Shown: positions 34,044 to 46,904 of the stretch, one piece after another
Numbering within the stretch: position 1 is the stretch's first letter
How the letters are laid out: each line of letters begins with the position of its first letter
Source of the DNA: Isoetes taiwanensis
Taxonomy: Eukaryota > Streptophyta > Lycopodiopsida > Isoetales > Isoetaceae
Reading direction: 5' to 3'
NCBI GenBank assembly: GCA_021234155.1
Contig: JAJEKV010000050.1
Coordinates: 9,662,085 to 9,726,084, forward strand
DNA length: 64,000 nt
Position numbers and translations under genes: made by a program
Notes under the pieces: generated by a model
What the model was told of the DNA's origin: nothing
Seen by the model: only the letters and a program-made list of their open reading frames with translations
Database searches by the model: none

Positions 34044-34756
34044 TAGAAGTTACATTGTTATGGGGGTCAAACCAAGTGAAAGGTGAGCTGTTTGCATCTT
34101 TGGTTTGTTTTTTTGTTGATTATGGAATGCATTTCAAAGCAATTTGAAGTAGGGATATTTTTGTAGCAAATTCTCAAAGTAGCAATAATGATCTTAGTTG
34201 ACTAATCTTCACTCTATATATTCTAGGGAAAACTACCAAACTACCCCTATGAGTTTGTGTAATTACCAAAATGCCCTTATGAGTTCTAAAATTACCAAAA
34301 TGCCCCTACACACCTTCTATACACAAGGGCATTTTGGTAATTTTGAAACTCATAAGAGTATTTTGGTAATTACACAAACTCATAGGGGTATTTTGGTAGT
34401 TTTCCCTATATTCTATAGGGCAAAGATTAGAGTCAATCATTACAATGGGATCGTAGACTTCTTATAATAAATTGATTGAATAATGAATGGATTAGAAGTT
34501 ACATTGTTATGGGGGACAAAACAAGTGAAAGGTGATCTATTTGCATCTTTGGTTTGTTTTTTTGTTGATTATAGAATGCATTTCAAAGCAATTTGAAGTA
34601 GGAATATTTTTGTAGCAAATTCTCAAAGTAGCAGAAATGATCATAGTTGACTAATCTTCAGTCTATATATTCTATAGGGCAAAGATTAGAGTTAAATCAT
34701 TACAATGGGATCTAAGACTTCATATAATAAATTGATTGAATAATGAATGGATTGAT
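34044..34756. repeat. Tandem duplication (about 260-bp unit x2), first copy interrupted by a MITE
   Basis: Copies begin at 34044 and 34493 (both TAGAAGTTACATTGTTATGG). The first is 449 bp because it contains the MITE at 34226-34406 plus one target duplication; without these it is about the same length as the second. Identity is high. Confidence 0.9.
34226..34406. mobile_element. Mutator-like foldback MITE (181 bp)
   Basis: Starts GGGAAAACTACCAAA and ends TTTGGTAGTTTTCCC; the two halves are inverted copies over about 85 bp each. A 9-bp target duplication, TATATTCTA... read as TATATTCTA at 34217-34225 and 34407-34415, flanks it. The neighbouring tandem copy carries the empty site with one TATATTCTA. 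A 9-bp duplication and long inverted arms point to the Mutator (MULE) class. It carries no gene. Confidence 0.9.
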
Positions 34757-34766
34757 AAGTTGACAT

Positions 34767-34848
34767 TGGGTCGAGCTGGATTTGAACCAGCGTAGGCATT
34801 GCCAGCGGATTTACAGTCCGTCCCCATTAACCACTCGAGCATCGACCC
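34767..34848 (-). tRNA. trnY-GUA: Plastid-type tRNA-Tyr(GUA) in a nuclear plastid-DNA insert
   Basis: The minus strand reads GGGTCGATGCTCGAGTGG ... GACTGTAAATCC (anticodon GTA) ... GGTTCAAATCC ... CGACCCA. This is a class II tRNA of about 82 nt with a long variable arm and is very close to chloroplast trnY. Acceptor and T-arm pairings look intact. A trnE 3' remnant lies upstream on the same strand, matching the plastid order trnE-trnY. Because it is surrounded by nuclear repeats and the trnE copy is cut, it is most likely a plastid insertion and probably not expressed. Confidence 0.9.
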
Positions 34849-34985
34849 AGTCAGTTGGAAAGGGGAAGAAAGGCTTTTACCCATCTCTCTTATATCGGGA
34901 TGGGAATAGAAACGGGTGCGGAAAGTTCTCGGGATATTCGTGATTCCGAAAACTTTTAGTACCCCCAGGGGAATTCGAATCTTCA
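34849..34985 (-). pseudogene. Plastid trnE-trnY spacer and trnE(UUC) 3' remnant
   Basis: At 34960-34982 the sequence TACCCCCAGGGGAATTCGAAT is the complement of the trnE acceptor and T-arm end. The rest of trnE is absent beyond about 34985. The 34849-34959 stretch is then the trnE-trnY spacer of the plastid operon. The insert is therefore about 220 bp long. Confidence 0.7.
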
Positions 34986-34989
34986 GAAA

Positions 34990-35584
34990 TGGATACTCTA
35001 TAATTGAAAGCAGGGATTGGATTTTAAAAAGTCACGTGAGAAAAATATCTTCAATGACATTTTGGGTTGTTTTTTGGGGGGTGTTGGGATTGATATGGTT
35101 TGGGTGCTTGGGATATGAGATAAAACCTCGTAGAGGTTGGGGATCATGAAGGATCCGCCCTTTTGGTGTATTGGTTATCACTAGAGGTGCTAGTGCATAA
35201 CATCATCTATAGACACACAAGAAACCCCATTGAGATCCTTTGAAGCTCAACTTGTGGTGATGAAGCCCCCTTTTCTTATTGGAAAACAAGGACTGCAACA
35301 AATGGGTGGGAGTGAAACCATTAGATGCATTCTCTCTGAAAGGGTATTGATATCTACCAGATCTATGGATGCAGAGAAGCAAAACCTAGGGAATGGATGC
35401 ATTGAAGATATGCTTAATGGATGCAGAGAAGCAAAAGCTAGGGAATGGATGAATTGAAGATATGCTTAAGAGTATCTGCTATCAATTTTCTTAACAGGGC
35501 TATTGAAATGAAATGAAATGAACTTTGTGAGACCTTCAATGTCCAGAAAGACAAAAAATCTTATATGTACATCAGTACAAGTGA
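34990..35584. repeat. Unassigned stretch with a 52-bp tandem duplication
   Basis: At 35365-35468 a unit beginning ATGGATGCAGAGAAGCAAAA occurs twice (starts 35365 and 35417). A short (AAATG)n run lies at 35503-35521. No gene is seen. Confidence 0.7.
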
Positions 35585-35589
35585 CTCAC

Positions 35590-38170
35590 TGTAACGAGCT
35601 TGGCCCATTAGCAGGCATGTAGTTTACATTTTATTATTGATGCTTATGGAGAATATTCTAATTGATCATTACATGAGAAATACATATTATGTATAAGGAG
35701 TTTATACTAAATTCATGTGATAAAATCAAAGGGCATCAGTTTGTATGAGAGTTTGTATGAGGGTTTCTGGAAGAAGGCAGAAGGAGCAAATTTTGGGCAG
35801 TTTTGCTGACCGAACTTTAGAAACATCATATCTCGGAAACCCGAGATCCAATTCAGGTAATTTTACTTTGTTGGAAAGGTTTTAAATCAGCTTTCCGGAT
35901 TGGGTCTGATAAGGCCGAAATTCATCCGGACGAGGGAGATATGGCAGAAATAGTGAAGCTGTATCAGAATTGATCTGCGCCAATGTATCTTTTTGCGCAG
36001 CTTGCTTCCTGGAGATAGGAGCTGAAAGGAGGGGATATTTTGAGAGAAAAAACAGGTGCAAGGAGTCAAAGGATCATCATTGAAGTGGTTCTCGGTGTGG
36101 GTGGTTTGCCGCTTACACCAGGGGGAAGCTTAGATTAGTGAAATTGTTCTTGTTGTTAAAAAGAGAATCGCGGATTTAATGATTTGAATTAAGAGTATCA
36201 AGAATGCGGGTGATCCCGAATGTGATGATATGGGATTGAATGTATTTTGCCATACTGGTATATACAAAGAAGTAAGAACTAAGCTAAGCTTATTGTAAGA
36301 AGCCCGAATAGTCCTTGATATTGTAGATAGTAGGGCAAACCTTGTATATAGTAAATGGAATCCCGGCAACAAACAATATAGAGATTGTTTTGCTTGGAGA
36401 AGCTGAAACTCAATTAGAACCTTGAGTTCATGTAGCTTATGGGAGCTGCATGGAGGTTCTAACAAGGGCATGGAAGGCACCATCGGCTCCATGAGATAAA
36501 AAAACTAATTTAGAAAATAGATAGAGATGTATATATACCTTTGGTGATTATTAGATTGAAGTTAAGATGCTAAGATAAAATATGATAGGGAATTGCACCG
36601 CTAAGGAACAACCGTATACGTTAATCTTTCAGTTCGATAGTAAGAGATGTCAAAAGGCCTAAAGAAGCTTATGGGGGCCTCTTCAGTATGGCAATGGCAT
36701 GGAGAATTGCTGGCCAAATAAAATGCTAAGTTATGTAATTAATTTATTAGTAAGAAAAAGAAGCTAATATATTGAATTGCATATGAGTATTCTGTAAGAT
36801 ATTCACTCCTTATGGGGGGAGTGATTTTGGGAAAGCATGCTGGTAGAAGTATGTTGTAGTCGTTAGGTGATCCTTATACCTTATATGGATGTAAAAGGGA
36901 TATCATGCTTGTTTGGAAATAGGACATTATGACATCCTAGAATAAGCTTTTCCTATGGGGAGGAAAATGCTAGACCTTTTATGTGTTCTTATATAATATA
37001 TTTAGACGTGCTAAATGCTTGAATACCATGGTGATGTGTCAAGGTTGCATTATGTTAGAATGTGCTTGTTGAATATTTGACATCATGTGGTAGAACATGA
37101 ATGTGATCTGTCTATGATATCATTGCAAATGTTGACATTATTCTATGTTGTTCCTGGGTAAATGCATAGGCAATGCATGTGAATTATGACTCTTGATTCT
37201 TGGAGCATATGATGATGAACATGGTTTAAGCTCTGATATGTGGGCATATGCTAAGTTCTTGGCTGATACATGAGTGCATAATCTCGGGGCGAGTCCATTT
37301 TATGTGGGCTTGGACTTGCGGTTGTTCTTGTTCTTGACATGGGCGCTGTCACCCCAAAATAGGGTGCTTCATCAGCTACATGGCTTGGAAGTGGTCCCCT
37401 AGTGCCGGGCGCAGCTAGGAGGGTGTGTACACATGAGGCTTACCCCGCCAGATTCTTTGCGAGGGCTTTGTCGGCCGGGTGGCCTTCATAGAACCAGGAG
37501 TAGGCAACGCATGTTTATGGATATCTCATGGTTCTTCATGGTCTCATGATTATCTCTTGGTTATTGTAAGGTTATGACATGTGCATTTACATCTTATTTG
37601 GATGGCTTGATGGTGTTTTGATTCTTATTAGCATTGCTCATGTTATGTGCTAATACTACATTCTTTGGTTCCTAGCATAGAGGAATTCTTAGGTAAGGCA
37701 TCTAAGTCCCAGAATTACTATTGTGATTAGTACATCGCGTACATGTTTCTTGTTGATTACGCCATCATTTTCTAAATGCCTCAAACCTCCACTTAGTCTT
37801 TAAGACTAACCCCGTGTTCATGGTGTGCTTTCGTTTGAAGTAGCGTAATGTATAGGGGCAATTGAAGGGCACAACTGGCGTGCCTTCACTTATGGGAAGT
37901 TTGTATGCCTTTAGAAAGGCCTTATCATTCCTGGAGCTTATGGATATTAAACTGCATATCATTATCTTGTATATGCCATAGAGTGCTATCATGTTTCAAA
38001 TATGTATGTACTTCTAATTTTGGATTTGAAGACAAAGATTCAATTCTTTACCAAGATTTCTTCAATAGAATTACGTTATTCAACTCATGGATAACAATTT
38101 ATCATTGACTCATGCAAGGTTAGATGGGATTTCGGGTTACCTGGAGGGTTAACCCGGCAGGCCCGTTACA
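35590..38170. mobile_element. Solo LTR, 2.58 kb
   Basis: Starts TGTAACGAGCTTGG and ends CAGGCCCGTTACA, with a perfect TGTAACG/CGTTACA terminal inverted repeat. It is flanked by the 5-bp target duplication CTCAC (35585-35589 and 38171-38175). No retroelement coding domain lies inside. The pattern is that expected from recombination between two LTRs of one element. LTRs of this length are at the long end for plant Ty3/gypsy elements. The orientation is not determined because the termini are palindromic. Confidence 0.85.
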
Positions 38171-38175
38171 CTCAC

Positions 38176-39779
38176 TCTAAGAGGCCACTATAATTTGTGG
38201 TCTCAAACCATTTATACAATTTAACTGTCTATGCTCCTCCCAAGGTTCTTTAAAATAACTCTAAAATCTACGGCAGAGTCTCAAATAGTTGTGAAAGGTT
38301 GCCTGCATTTATGTGAAATCTCTTTCTCTCACATGGGTGTAATCTGAGCATCTCAAGAAAGCATGGTCCTTCGATTCAATATAGCACAAACAACATGGCC
38401 ATTCAATCTCCACGTGGAACTCCCTTTATTCTCCCTTCCTCGATCTCAAGTTTGTGTGAGCTTAGTCTTGCTTGAGCAATTAAATGGCTTTTTTGTGTCC
38501 AATATTTGATACCGATATGTGCGCAGAGTAAACCAGCATCGGATTTATCTCTGCTTTATAGAATAATTTCTTAGTACTAATACCTTCTCAAAGTTTTTCA
38601 AGCACCTTTTGTTTCAGATATTCTCGAATCATTCTCTTCAAACCTCCATTCAGTTATCTATTCATAATTTGCTTATAACAACAAGTTTCTCGAGAGTGTA
38701 GCAATGCAAGAAACATCAACCTTGTCTAGTCCATCATACGAATCGTAGAAGCTTCAACTCTCTGTGCCCAAAGCATTAGGCTGCAATGGGACGTCTTAAT
38801 TAGCATTGGAGAAACTTTTTTCCTCCTATTGAAAAATTTCACTCAGTTTTTGCACCCAATTGGAATTTGTGATCATTCCTACAAACAAAATTTACAACCA
38901 GATCCAATTTCACAGAGACAAAAGTATATTACAACCAATTTATTATCAATTTTAACCAAATATATCTAATATATGATATGATTGTGGATAGCATATCTTG
39001 TCCATCAAGCCCTAGATCGGATGCTTCAGGATTTGATTGACCAGTGGTGAAGATGAGGTGCGGGTGTCAAACCTTAACATGTTACTAAAATTTGTATGAT
39101 CCCGTTTGTAATATGTGACATTCGGTTTTGTAATGGGTTACAATGAAATTTGTAACGTGTGACAAGCAAAATTTTGTAATGCTTTACAAATGCAGTTTGT
39201 AACGTATGACTATAAAGTTTAGTACAAATGCTTTTAGTAGATATAATCGTTGGGAACTTGCACATTTGAATTCTTCTAGGCAGGTGAGGCATTGAGCTTC
39301 TCTATGCGCTTGAGGTGCTTCTCTAGGCGCCAAGGATGATCTATTTGTTAATTTGCCTCTAACCACGAGAGGAGAAGATTGAAAGAGCTTCTTGACGCAA
39401 GTATGCCAGATCCTAGTGCAAAATCACAAGTTTCTAGAGGACATCATGCTGATGAGTTTGAACTATGCTGGTGTGCATATTATTAGGTATATGTATTTGT
39501 GATAGAAACTCAGAATTTATGTTTATCCCAGTGTTAAGCGTTGCTGCCAAGTGACATGACATTAAATCTCCTCCTCCTCCTCCTCCTCCTTTTCTCCACC
39601 CTTTTCTCTCTTTCCCCCTCTCTTTTTCATTTTAACATCAAATTCATTAATTTGAAATTATTCCACATTTCATTGTTTCAAAAGTGGTATAAAAATTGCA
39701 CATTTCGCACTTGATTTTCTGGTCCTTTGGAGCAAAACACAGGAATTTAAGACCTCAATTTACAAATAATTTGTATTAT
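38176..39779. other. Unassigned region with two simple arrays
   Basis: At about 39085-39215 an imperfect unit, TTTGTAA(C/T)(A/G)TGTGAC, recurs about five times at a spacing near 27 bp. At 39568-39590 there is a (CTC)n run of about eight units. The rest has short frames without recognised motifs. Confidence 0.5.
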
Positions 39780-42205
39780 AACTAGGAACGGTGCCCAACG
39801 TTGTTGGGCATAAGCTGAGAACCTCTAAATTATATAATGATAGAAGAAAGCATGAATAACCCAAAAACACTCCATGTCTTTAATGTTTTCCCTGAGTTTC
39901 GTCGATTCAGGAGCTTGGATAAGATCATCAACATTGGTTGCATTGCTCTTATCCCTAAGTGTGAAGAGCCTAAAACCATTTCTAATTGGCACCCTACAAC
40001 TTTGCTTTCTACGATGTATAAGATCTTTGCTAAGGCCTTGGCAGAGAAAGTGTGGGATATTTTGGCAGAGTCTATCTCCTCCACACAATCAGACTTTTTG
40101 CCTAAGTGTTGTATTCTTGATAATGTTGTTGTATCTTGTGAGTAGATGTACTAGGCGCGTCTAAAAGATCAGCACGTTGTTTACCTCAAATTCGATTTTG
40201 CTAAAGCCTATGACAGTGTGGATTGGAACTTCCTGCAAAAATGTCTTTTGGCGTTGGGATTTAGAGAGTTGTTTATCAGAGATGTTATGAAGCTTCATCT
40301 TTCTGCTAGATCTACTGTGCAATTTCAAGGAGAACCTTCGGCTATGTTTCCTGTTGATAGAGGAGTTCGTCAAAGATGTCCCCTTGCCCCATGTTTGTTC
40401 ACAATTATGGCAGAGGTTTTGTCCCAGTTGTTCTATTCTGCTACGCAAGATAGTGTAATTCAAGGATCGACTATGAAGGATGGATCTCAAGAAGTTTGTA
40501 ATCGGTATGCCAATGCCACATTCTCTTTCTAGTGGCTGAGGAGGATAATCTTCAGAATGTTAAGCTTTTGTTGGACTATTTCTCACTAGCATCAGGAGTT
40601 CTTGTTGGGTGGTTAAAGTGCTCTATTTTATGGACTTTAGATGTGGCTATTTCTCCATGTGTATATGAGTATCTGTGGAAAGTACTTCCTCATGGTAAGG
40701 AAACTAGACTTTTGGGTATTGCTGTGGGTATACATATTTCTACTTCAGATGCATGTCATATTATAGTTGAAGGCCTGCGTAAGCATCTTTTCTGATGGAA
40801 TACAACTAAGCTTTCTCTGATAGAGAGGATAATAGTTGTTAAGCATGTTCTCCGCAACACTTACGTTTATATGGCATCTGCAGTGTTTGCCTCACAATCA
40901 AAGTTTCAGGAGGTTGTTGCAATTGTTTGTAACTTCATTTGGATTGGTACTGAGACAGGTGTGGTTATGAAGGTCGCTTGGTCTACGTGTATCAAACCAA
41001 GATTTGCTGGTGGTCTAGGTATAATTGACTTTTCTTTACAAAGTAATATTATGGCTCTAAGTTCATCTATCGGTACTTGGCGTGCATGGTACATTCAGCT
41101 GGAATGTGGTTAGTCGTGCAAGCACTTGGGCAGTGTATTCCTTTTGGAAAACTGACAATAGGGTAGTTCTTTCTTGGAGTCTCTTTTATCAGTTTCACCC
41201 ATATCCTAATTCTTCCCTCTTCTTGAAGGGCCTGCTTGATTCTTGAGAGATGGTTCAAGTCATGTTTCAGATTAATCCTGATGCTTGCATATAGCTAAGC
41301 TCTCCGTGTTGGTGAATTCCTCTTAATAATCGCATGTCTCTTTATGCTATTGTACATCCATTGACTCTGCGGACAGTTGATGCTTGGTATGAGGCTTGCC
41401 ACTTGTTGCTTTGAGATGTTTTTTAGATGAAATTTATGTTATCTCGATGGGACAGAGCTATTTGGTAAAAGTTAGCCGATATTCTGCCAACTACTACTTC
41501 ACTACCAACTGATGTGCCTCTTTGGATTGGTCCTCAATTTGTCAATGCACAATGTCTTGTGCATGCCTTATATCAGAAGCTGGTTGATATTGACATTGTT
41601 CCCCCTTGGGTTGGTAGCTTCGCCTGGAAGCATATGTGATCCTGGGCCTGGAATAGATTGCTTCATCCTAAAGCTTCTGCCTTGTGGAGGCAACTCCTTC
41701 ATAGATGTTTGCGGGTTAATGTGCTGGTTTACATAAATTTTATCCTCACATTTTAAAACTTTGCCTATTGTGTAAGCGACAAACAGAGAGTCTTGAGTGC
41801 TGCTTTTTCATATGCGACCAAGTTTGGCCAGTTTGGTCGTGATTACTATCTCTCTTCCACGTGGCCTTGATCAGCCAGCAGGTGCTTCTTGCTATTTATC
41901 CTTCCACTTGGAATATCTTGCAACATCAGGCTTTCTATTTAGCTTCAGGATGATTGTCGTGGGCTATTTGAAAAAGGCAGAGGTGGTGTATATTTAAGGG
42001 CTTAACAATAAGTGTTAACCAAGTTCTTTACGAGGCACAATATAGATTTGTGAAGGCATACCTATGTTTCGGCTTGCTCCTGAGAAGAGACTTATCTTAT
42101 GCATAGGCAGGATGCTTCATCAATGGATTTTATTCCTGTCCTTGCAATTGTGTTTGTACTTCTTTTTGAATATAGAATAAAGTTTGTCGTCCTTCAAAAA
42201 AATAA
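39780..42205 (+). mobile_element. LINE, decayed, RT to 3' end
   Basis: The plus strand shows, across several frames, IALIPKCEEPKTISNWHPTT (RT block near 39935), GVRQRCPLAPCLF (near 40365), a degraded catalytic box RYANAT at about 40503 where F/YADD is expected, PRFAGGLGIIDF (near 41005) and the zinc-region motif ALWRQLLHRCLRVN (near 41680). The 3' end is CGTCCTTCAAAAAAATAAAG at about 42188-42207. Many stops make it inactive. The 5' limit is uncertain, and no endonuclease is visible. Confidence 0.85.
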
Positions 42206-44005
42206 AGAAAAATAGATATCTCTTTTTCTCTTCATCCAAAAGAACCTCCTTTCTGAATGTTCAAATCGTACTGTTAACTTGGCAATGGTGGTTGTAGAAA
42301 TAATGATCTGGTTAAAGAAAAGAGGAGATACCAATAACTTTGATTTTAGCAGCAACAGTTTCTTTTGGTAGTCAATGTAGAGCTTCACATAATGATCTCT
42401 CTATAGATCTGATTGGAAGAATACAATATGAGCCTAAGTTAAAATACAAAAGGTAACACAATATCCATTCATACGGTCGTAAAGCGAAGTCGATGTCCTC
42501 TAAAAGCGTGACCACCTGACGTGCTCCCCAAAAGATACTTAACAACAAGAGAATTGATCAAGAAGCATCCTCCCATGTGTTAACTTGATCCTAGAAATGC
42601 TTTCACACCACAATACTACAGGGGTTGCCCATCCCATTTCCAAAAATACTCAAGGCAGGCATCCGATCCTTCTTCCTGCAACAAGCCCAAGAGCCTCCCT
42701 CTAAAGAGGTGGTCCACTACATTTCTCAGCTCTCAAAATCTGCTAGCATAGGCCACATTTCTATACTCTCTACCATCCAAAAAGACCATGTGCAGTGCAC
42801 CCTTTCACAGCAGTCCACTAACCCCATATCTTCCTAGATTAGCAGCAATGTAAATCCAAGGTCCTCCCGTACCAAGGTTACCAGGCCTCTTACTCTACTC
42901 ACGAACTTCTGTTTATCATGCATCTTATGTACTTAAACTCACTCTTGCTGGGATAGGTAGGCTTGCCAACCGATAGAAACACTAAGAATCCACAAGCTCA
43001 CAAAGAGCCACACTAAACCAGGAGAATAAACAACATCTGAGGCTCCTAAAAAACCAACTGTTCAAGAGAGCCAAAGCGCAGCTTTTGCATATTCCAATAG
43101 TGGAGTACACTGAAGAGCCCCACAACAACATCCTGCTAGAAATCCTAGCATGCCTCCAGTCATGTAGACAGCTGATGAAGCACATCAATGAACAGTTGTA
43201 GGGGTCATCAAGAAGCACAACATAGCCACCTCTGGTACCCAACCTGATAGATGACCCCGAAGCCCACCAAAGCCTAGGTAGCATATGCAATCATCTGGAT
43301 CAAACTGCCCACTAAGTTTAAACCTCTATTAGCTGCCTAGCAACATACCTGGCCTCATGAGAGAAATGACATTGCGTAACTTCTCAGGTTGCTCCATTCT
43401 TGAAACTAGATAAAACGACCCCAGAAGCTTCTTTACTAATCTTAGAAATCTAAGAGGCCTAAAAATTGTACATCTCCATATCAGATGTAAACTTCCAGAA
43501 CCGTGGTTCATTGCAATTCAAAGACTAGCGTATTACCAAGAAACTCAGTCAGAGCTAACAACACAGAAGCCTAGAACAGCTGTTAATATTTAGATAAGAG
43601 AGAAAAGACATCCAAAAATAGTGTCAGTAATCCCCAAACCATGCAGTGAGTGTAGGCCTTCTGTTGCAGTGAGTGCAAATAACAAAAAATATCTGATATT
43701 TCCTTAGCCAAGCCATCTGAGTCATAACTACATCCTAGACTGAAAGACGAAGCCCTAAACCTTTCTTGGCTTCTGTCATGCTACTGAGAAGCGGGAACTC
43801 GAGAAAATACAGGCTGAATATTTAGGAGACCCCAGCCACTTCTCAAGCAGCATGATAGTGGCGCTGGCAGATTTGTGAAGCCAGGCGCCCTTCTAGCATC
43901 CATTCGAGGCTGATCTGCAAGTATCGGGGGCAGCCACAGCCGCCACCCTAAGCCGCCATAGCCGCCGCCATCGTCTTTCTTACCCTGAATAGGCTGATTT
44001 ATAAA
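42206..44005. other. Unassigned region, possibly a decayed coding sequence
   Basis: Minus frames at 42982-43290 (102 codons, LWWASGSSIRLGTRGGYVVL) and 43329-43511 (60 codons) are broken by stops. A GC-rich Gly-rich patch (DDGGGYGGLGWRLWLPP on the minus strand, about 43915-43975) resembles a 5' exon. No family is recognised. Confidence 0.3.
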
Positions 44006-44009
44006 ATTA

Positions 44010-44345
44010 ATAATCGAATTTTAGAGCCCGTTCCTTATGCAAGCAAAGGATTGAGAGTTTTGAGCATTGTTTTTCTTGTGTGGGTGGCTTCGGCAGGCAT
44101 GGTCTACAAACTGCAGAAACGATCTTTTCATCTTGCATGTGGCTAGCTTTTATGGTCAATATGGTTGGAAGAGAAGGAGGTTGTTTATCTTTAAAGGCAT
44201 GGATATTGTTGATGATCTTCTTCTTCGGTGGATGCAAAATAAAATTGTTATGGCTTATAATTGTTCTTCTCTTGATCATGAGAAGAAAGTACTAATTTGG
44301 CATATTTACCTTCAAATTCCTTCTTATGCATAGACAAGTGGTTGT
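44010..44345 (+). mobile_element. LINE 3' fragment
   Basis: Contains RRRLFIFKGMDIVDDLL and MAYNCSSLDHEKKVLIWHIY, followed by LQIPSYA. This lines up with the LINE in the gypsy relic (RRNLLIFKGQ, KAYKCSSLKDD, VIWEQYLQIHTY). It is a fragment of the same LINE group. Confidence 0.75.
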
Positions 44346-46900
44346 GCTTAGGCTAGTTGGATCAGTTTGTCTGCTGGGGTTATAATCCTATCTTCTTCTT
44401 TTTTATGTTGTTTGATTGGTGAACAAAGGATCCCTTCATTAAATCTATAAATGTAGATGAGGACTGTGACTGGCTTAGAATAGAAGATTTGTTTCGATTG
44501 CAGAGGGATCCAGGGTGTGCATTGCCTGCCAGTGATCCATAGCAAGCTAGGCCTAATACCATGCCACTGCGAGAGGGCAAGGTACGGGTTTGACCTCTCC
44601 TAGATGATGCATCACCTCAAAGAGGTTAGTTTGAGTATGGGAGGGGCGACCTCATCTCTCTAGCTGCCTGCTACGGCAAGATACCTCTTGGAAGGAGCAG
44701 CTTTTCTGCCTCATCGGACCAAGGGAGATGCAACCTTTGAGTAGCCTTATAGTTACATCTCCTGCAGGCTATAGTCGAGACCCAAAGCTTTTCGATCTAT
44801 ACTCAAAGCTGGCAGGCATGTTGAACAATGTACATTGTGGTTACAATCTAATGGGCTTAGAACCTATCGAAGAATTGGCTTGCATATTTGCTCATCTAAT
44901 GTAAAACTGCAGACCATATTACAACTAGTTTCAATACGAAACGACCTTCTAGTCTCCTCCTCCTAATGAATGAGTGTTGCAAAATCAGTCATGTACATGC
45001 CCCTATGTGCTTTAGATTCACAAAGCCAAGTTCTGTGGATAAAGCATCATGTCATTTTTCCAACCCAAATGTTGGATGATGTTTCAATTATGATATTGGA
45101 CATAATGAATTGCAAGGCTAGTGATATCAACACATGTCTTGGGTCTCTAAAGGTTTACCTTGTCATTCTCATGATGGGCTGAACATATTGAGCAACATGC
45201 TTTTGAAAATCATAATTAAACCTTCACTCATAATTAAACCTTCACTGTACAGAGAATGTGAATTTTAGAAAGAGAGTAATAAAATAAGAGATGTAAATAA
45301 AGGCATAAAGGTATAGATAAAATATGAATTTCACAAATCCATAACATGTACCTTACTTTCATTGAAAGTATAGGTACAAGACCCTAAATACTCGAAGACA
45401 AAAATGAAATAGATTCTTGTTTCTTATATAATTATATATGTCAAGATATACGTTAAAATAAGATAAGGTAACTGCTTCAATAAAATATTAATAACCTTGA
45501 AAATTGAAGGTGGTTTGGTTTGTGTTATGCAACCTGCATTTGATGCTTAAAATTTACATTTAAATGTTTTATTACTTAGGAAAAGGAGTGTGAGTGTGTT
45601 TAACTCACTCGCTATGCAAAGAATTGAGAAATTCAAAGAAACATCGTCTAGTCTTAGTGTAAACAACTGATGGGCACTGTTTTATCCTCACATCCAATGG
45701 TATGCCACCACGTGGCATTTTTTTTAACACACTTTCTTTTCCATTAAATTCATCCCCCCTTTTTTTTTGGACCTAAATTCTCTGCTGTGGCGGTTCGATC
45801 GGTGACACATGGCACATAACGGATGCCTATCTGTTGTCCACATTATACGGAAGTCTCGTAAAGAAACTTCCCTATGTACATAAAAAAACAGTTACATTAT
45901 ACTTCACGTCTTGGGCCAACGTGTGGACGTATGGCATTGATTCCTTTAAGGAAATGTTAGTATATTTGCACTCAGTTTTTATGTAACATTCCAGACATTT
46001 AATCCCATATTCCACATATTTACCCAACATTTCATACCTAATTCTCACGTAATAAAAATGTCATTTGGGTGACATTTCTTGTGTCAACACTAATATAGAG
46101 GAAGAAATTAAACTAGAAAGTCGATTGGGAAATACGTTTCATATGTAACGAAGTTTCAAAAGAAACTTCCTAAATTTAAGTGGCAAACGCCATAACTTTT
46201 TGGATTTGGTTTTCAAACAAGTGGAAAATGGCATAACCTTGAGATTCGAAATGATCATCGCACTGGAGCATTCATAGACGAAAAGACAATTATGGCCTAG
46301 AAACTTTGCAATTCACAAGTCGACTTATTTTTTATTGCTCCAACTTGCGAAGCATCGTTATCTTGGCCTCTTCAAGTGTTGTCTAATTTGGTCGGTGCCA
46401 CACAACTTTGTGGGCAACTAGGCAATTATTATTATGTCCTTTCTATATATTATTTCCAACGCTTTGATCCATTCAATTTTTTCTTATTTAAGCATGCCGT
46501 TGAAAATTCCCTTTTTCTATCTCATATAATACTATACTGTTATGCAGGATATGGATGAATGTGCATCTATAAGTGGCAATTCTGCATCAATTTTGGATCC
46601 TAGCCATTATTCTTAGATGCATTGTTAGCCATAATCTACATTTATGGTGTGTTAAACAGGCTGCAGATTGTTTATCATGATAAGCATGTTGCAGACTGTT
46701 TATCAGCCCCAAAAGGTCCGATCCCTATACTCTTCGGGCTTTGAAAATTGCTCCGATGATGGATTCTTGCACAGGGTGACCTTGTACCAAAGGAAGCCTA
46801 ATATTGAAAAGCCAAATCAGAAGAAATTTCCATGGATGTTACTTCCATGGGCATTCATGCACATATAAATTCCACTTTGGCACCAGGACCACAAGCTTGA
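44346..46900. other. No gene recognised
   Basis: Mostly AT-rich. The moderately GC-rich part at 44550-44830 has no open frame of note. Related motifs GAAACTTCC occur at 45865 and 46155. Nothing supportable as a gene. Confidence 0.35.
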
Positions 46901-46904
46901 TGGG

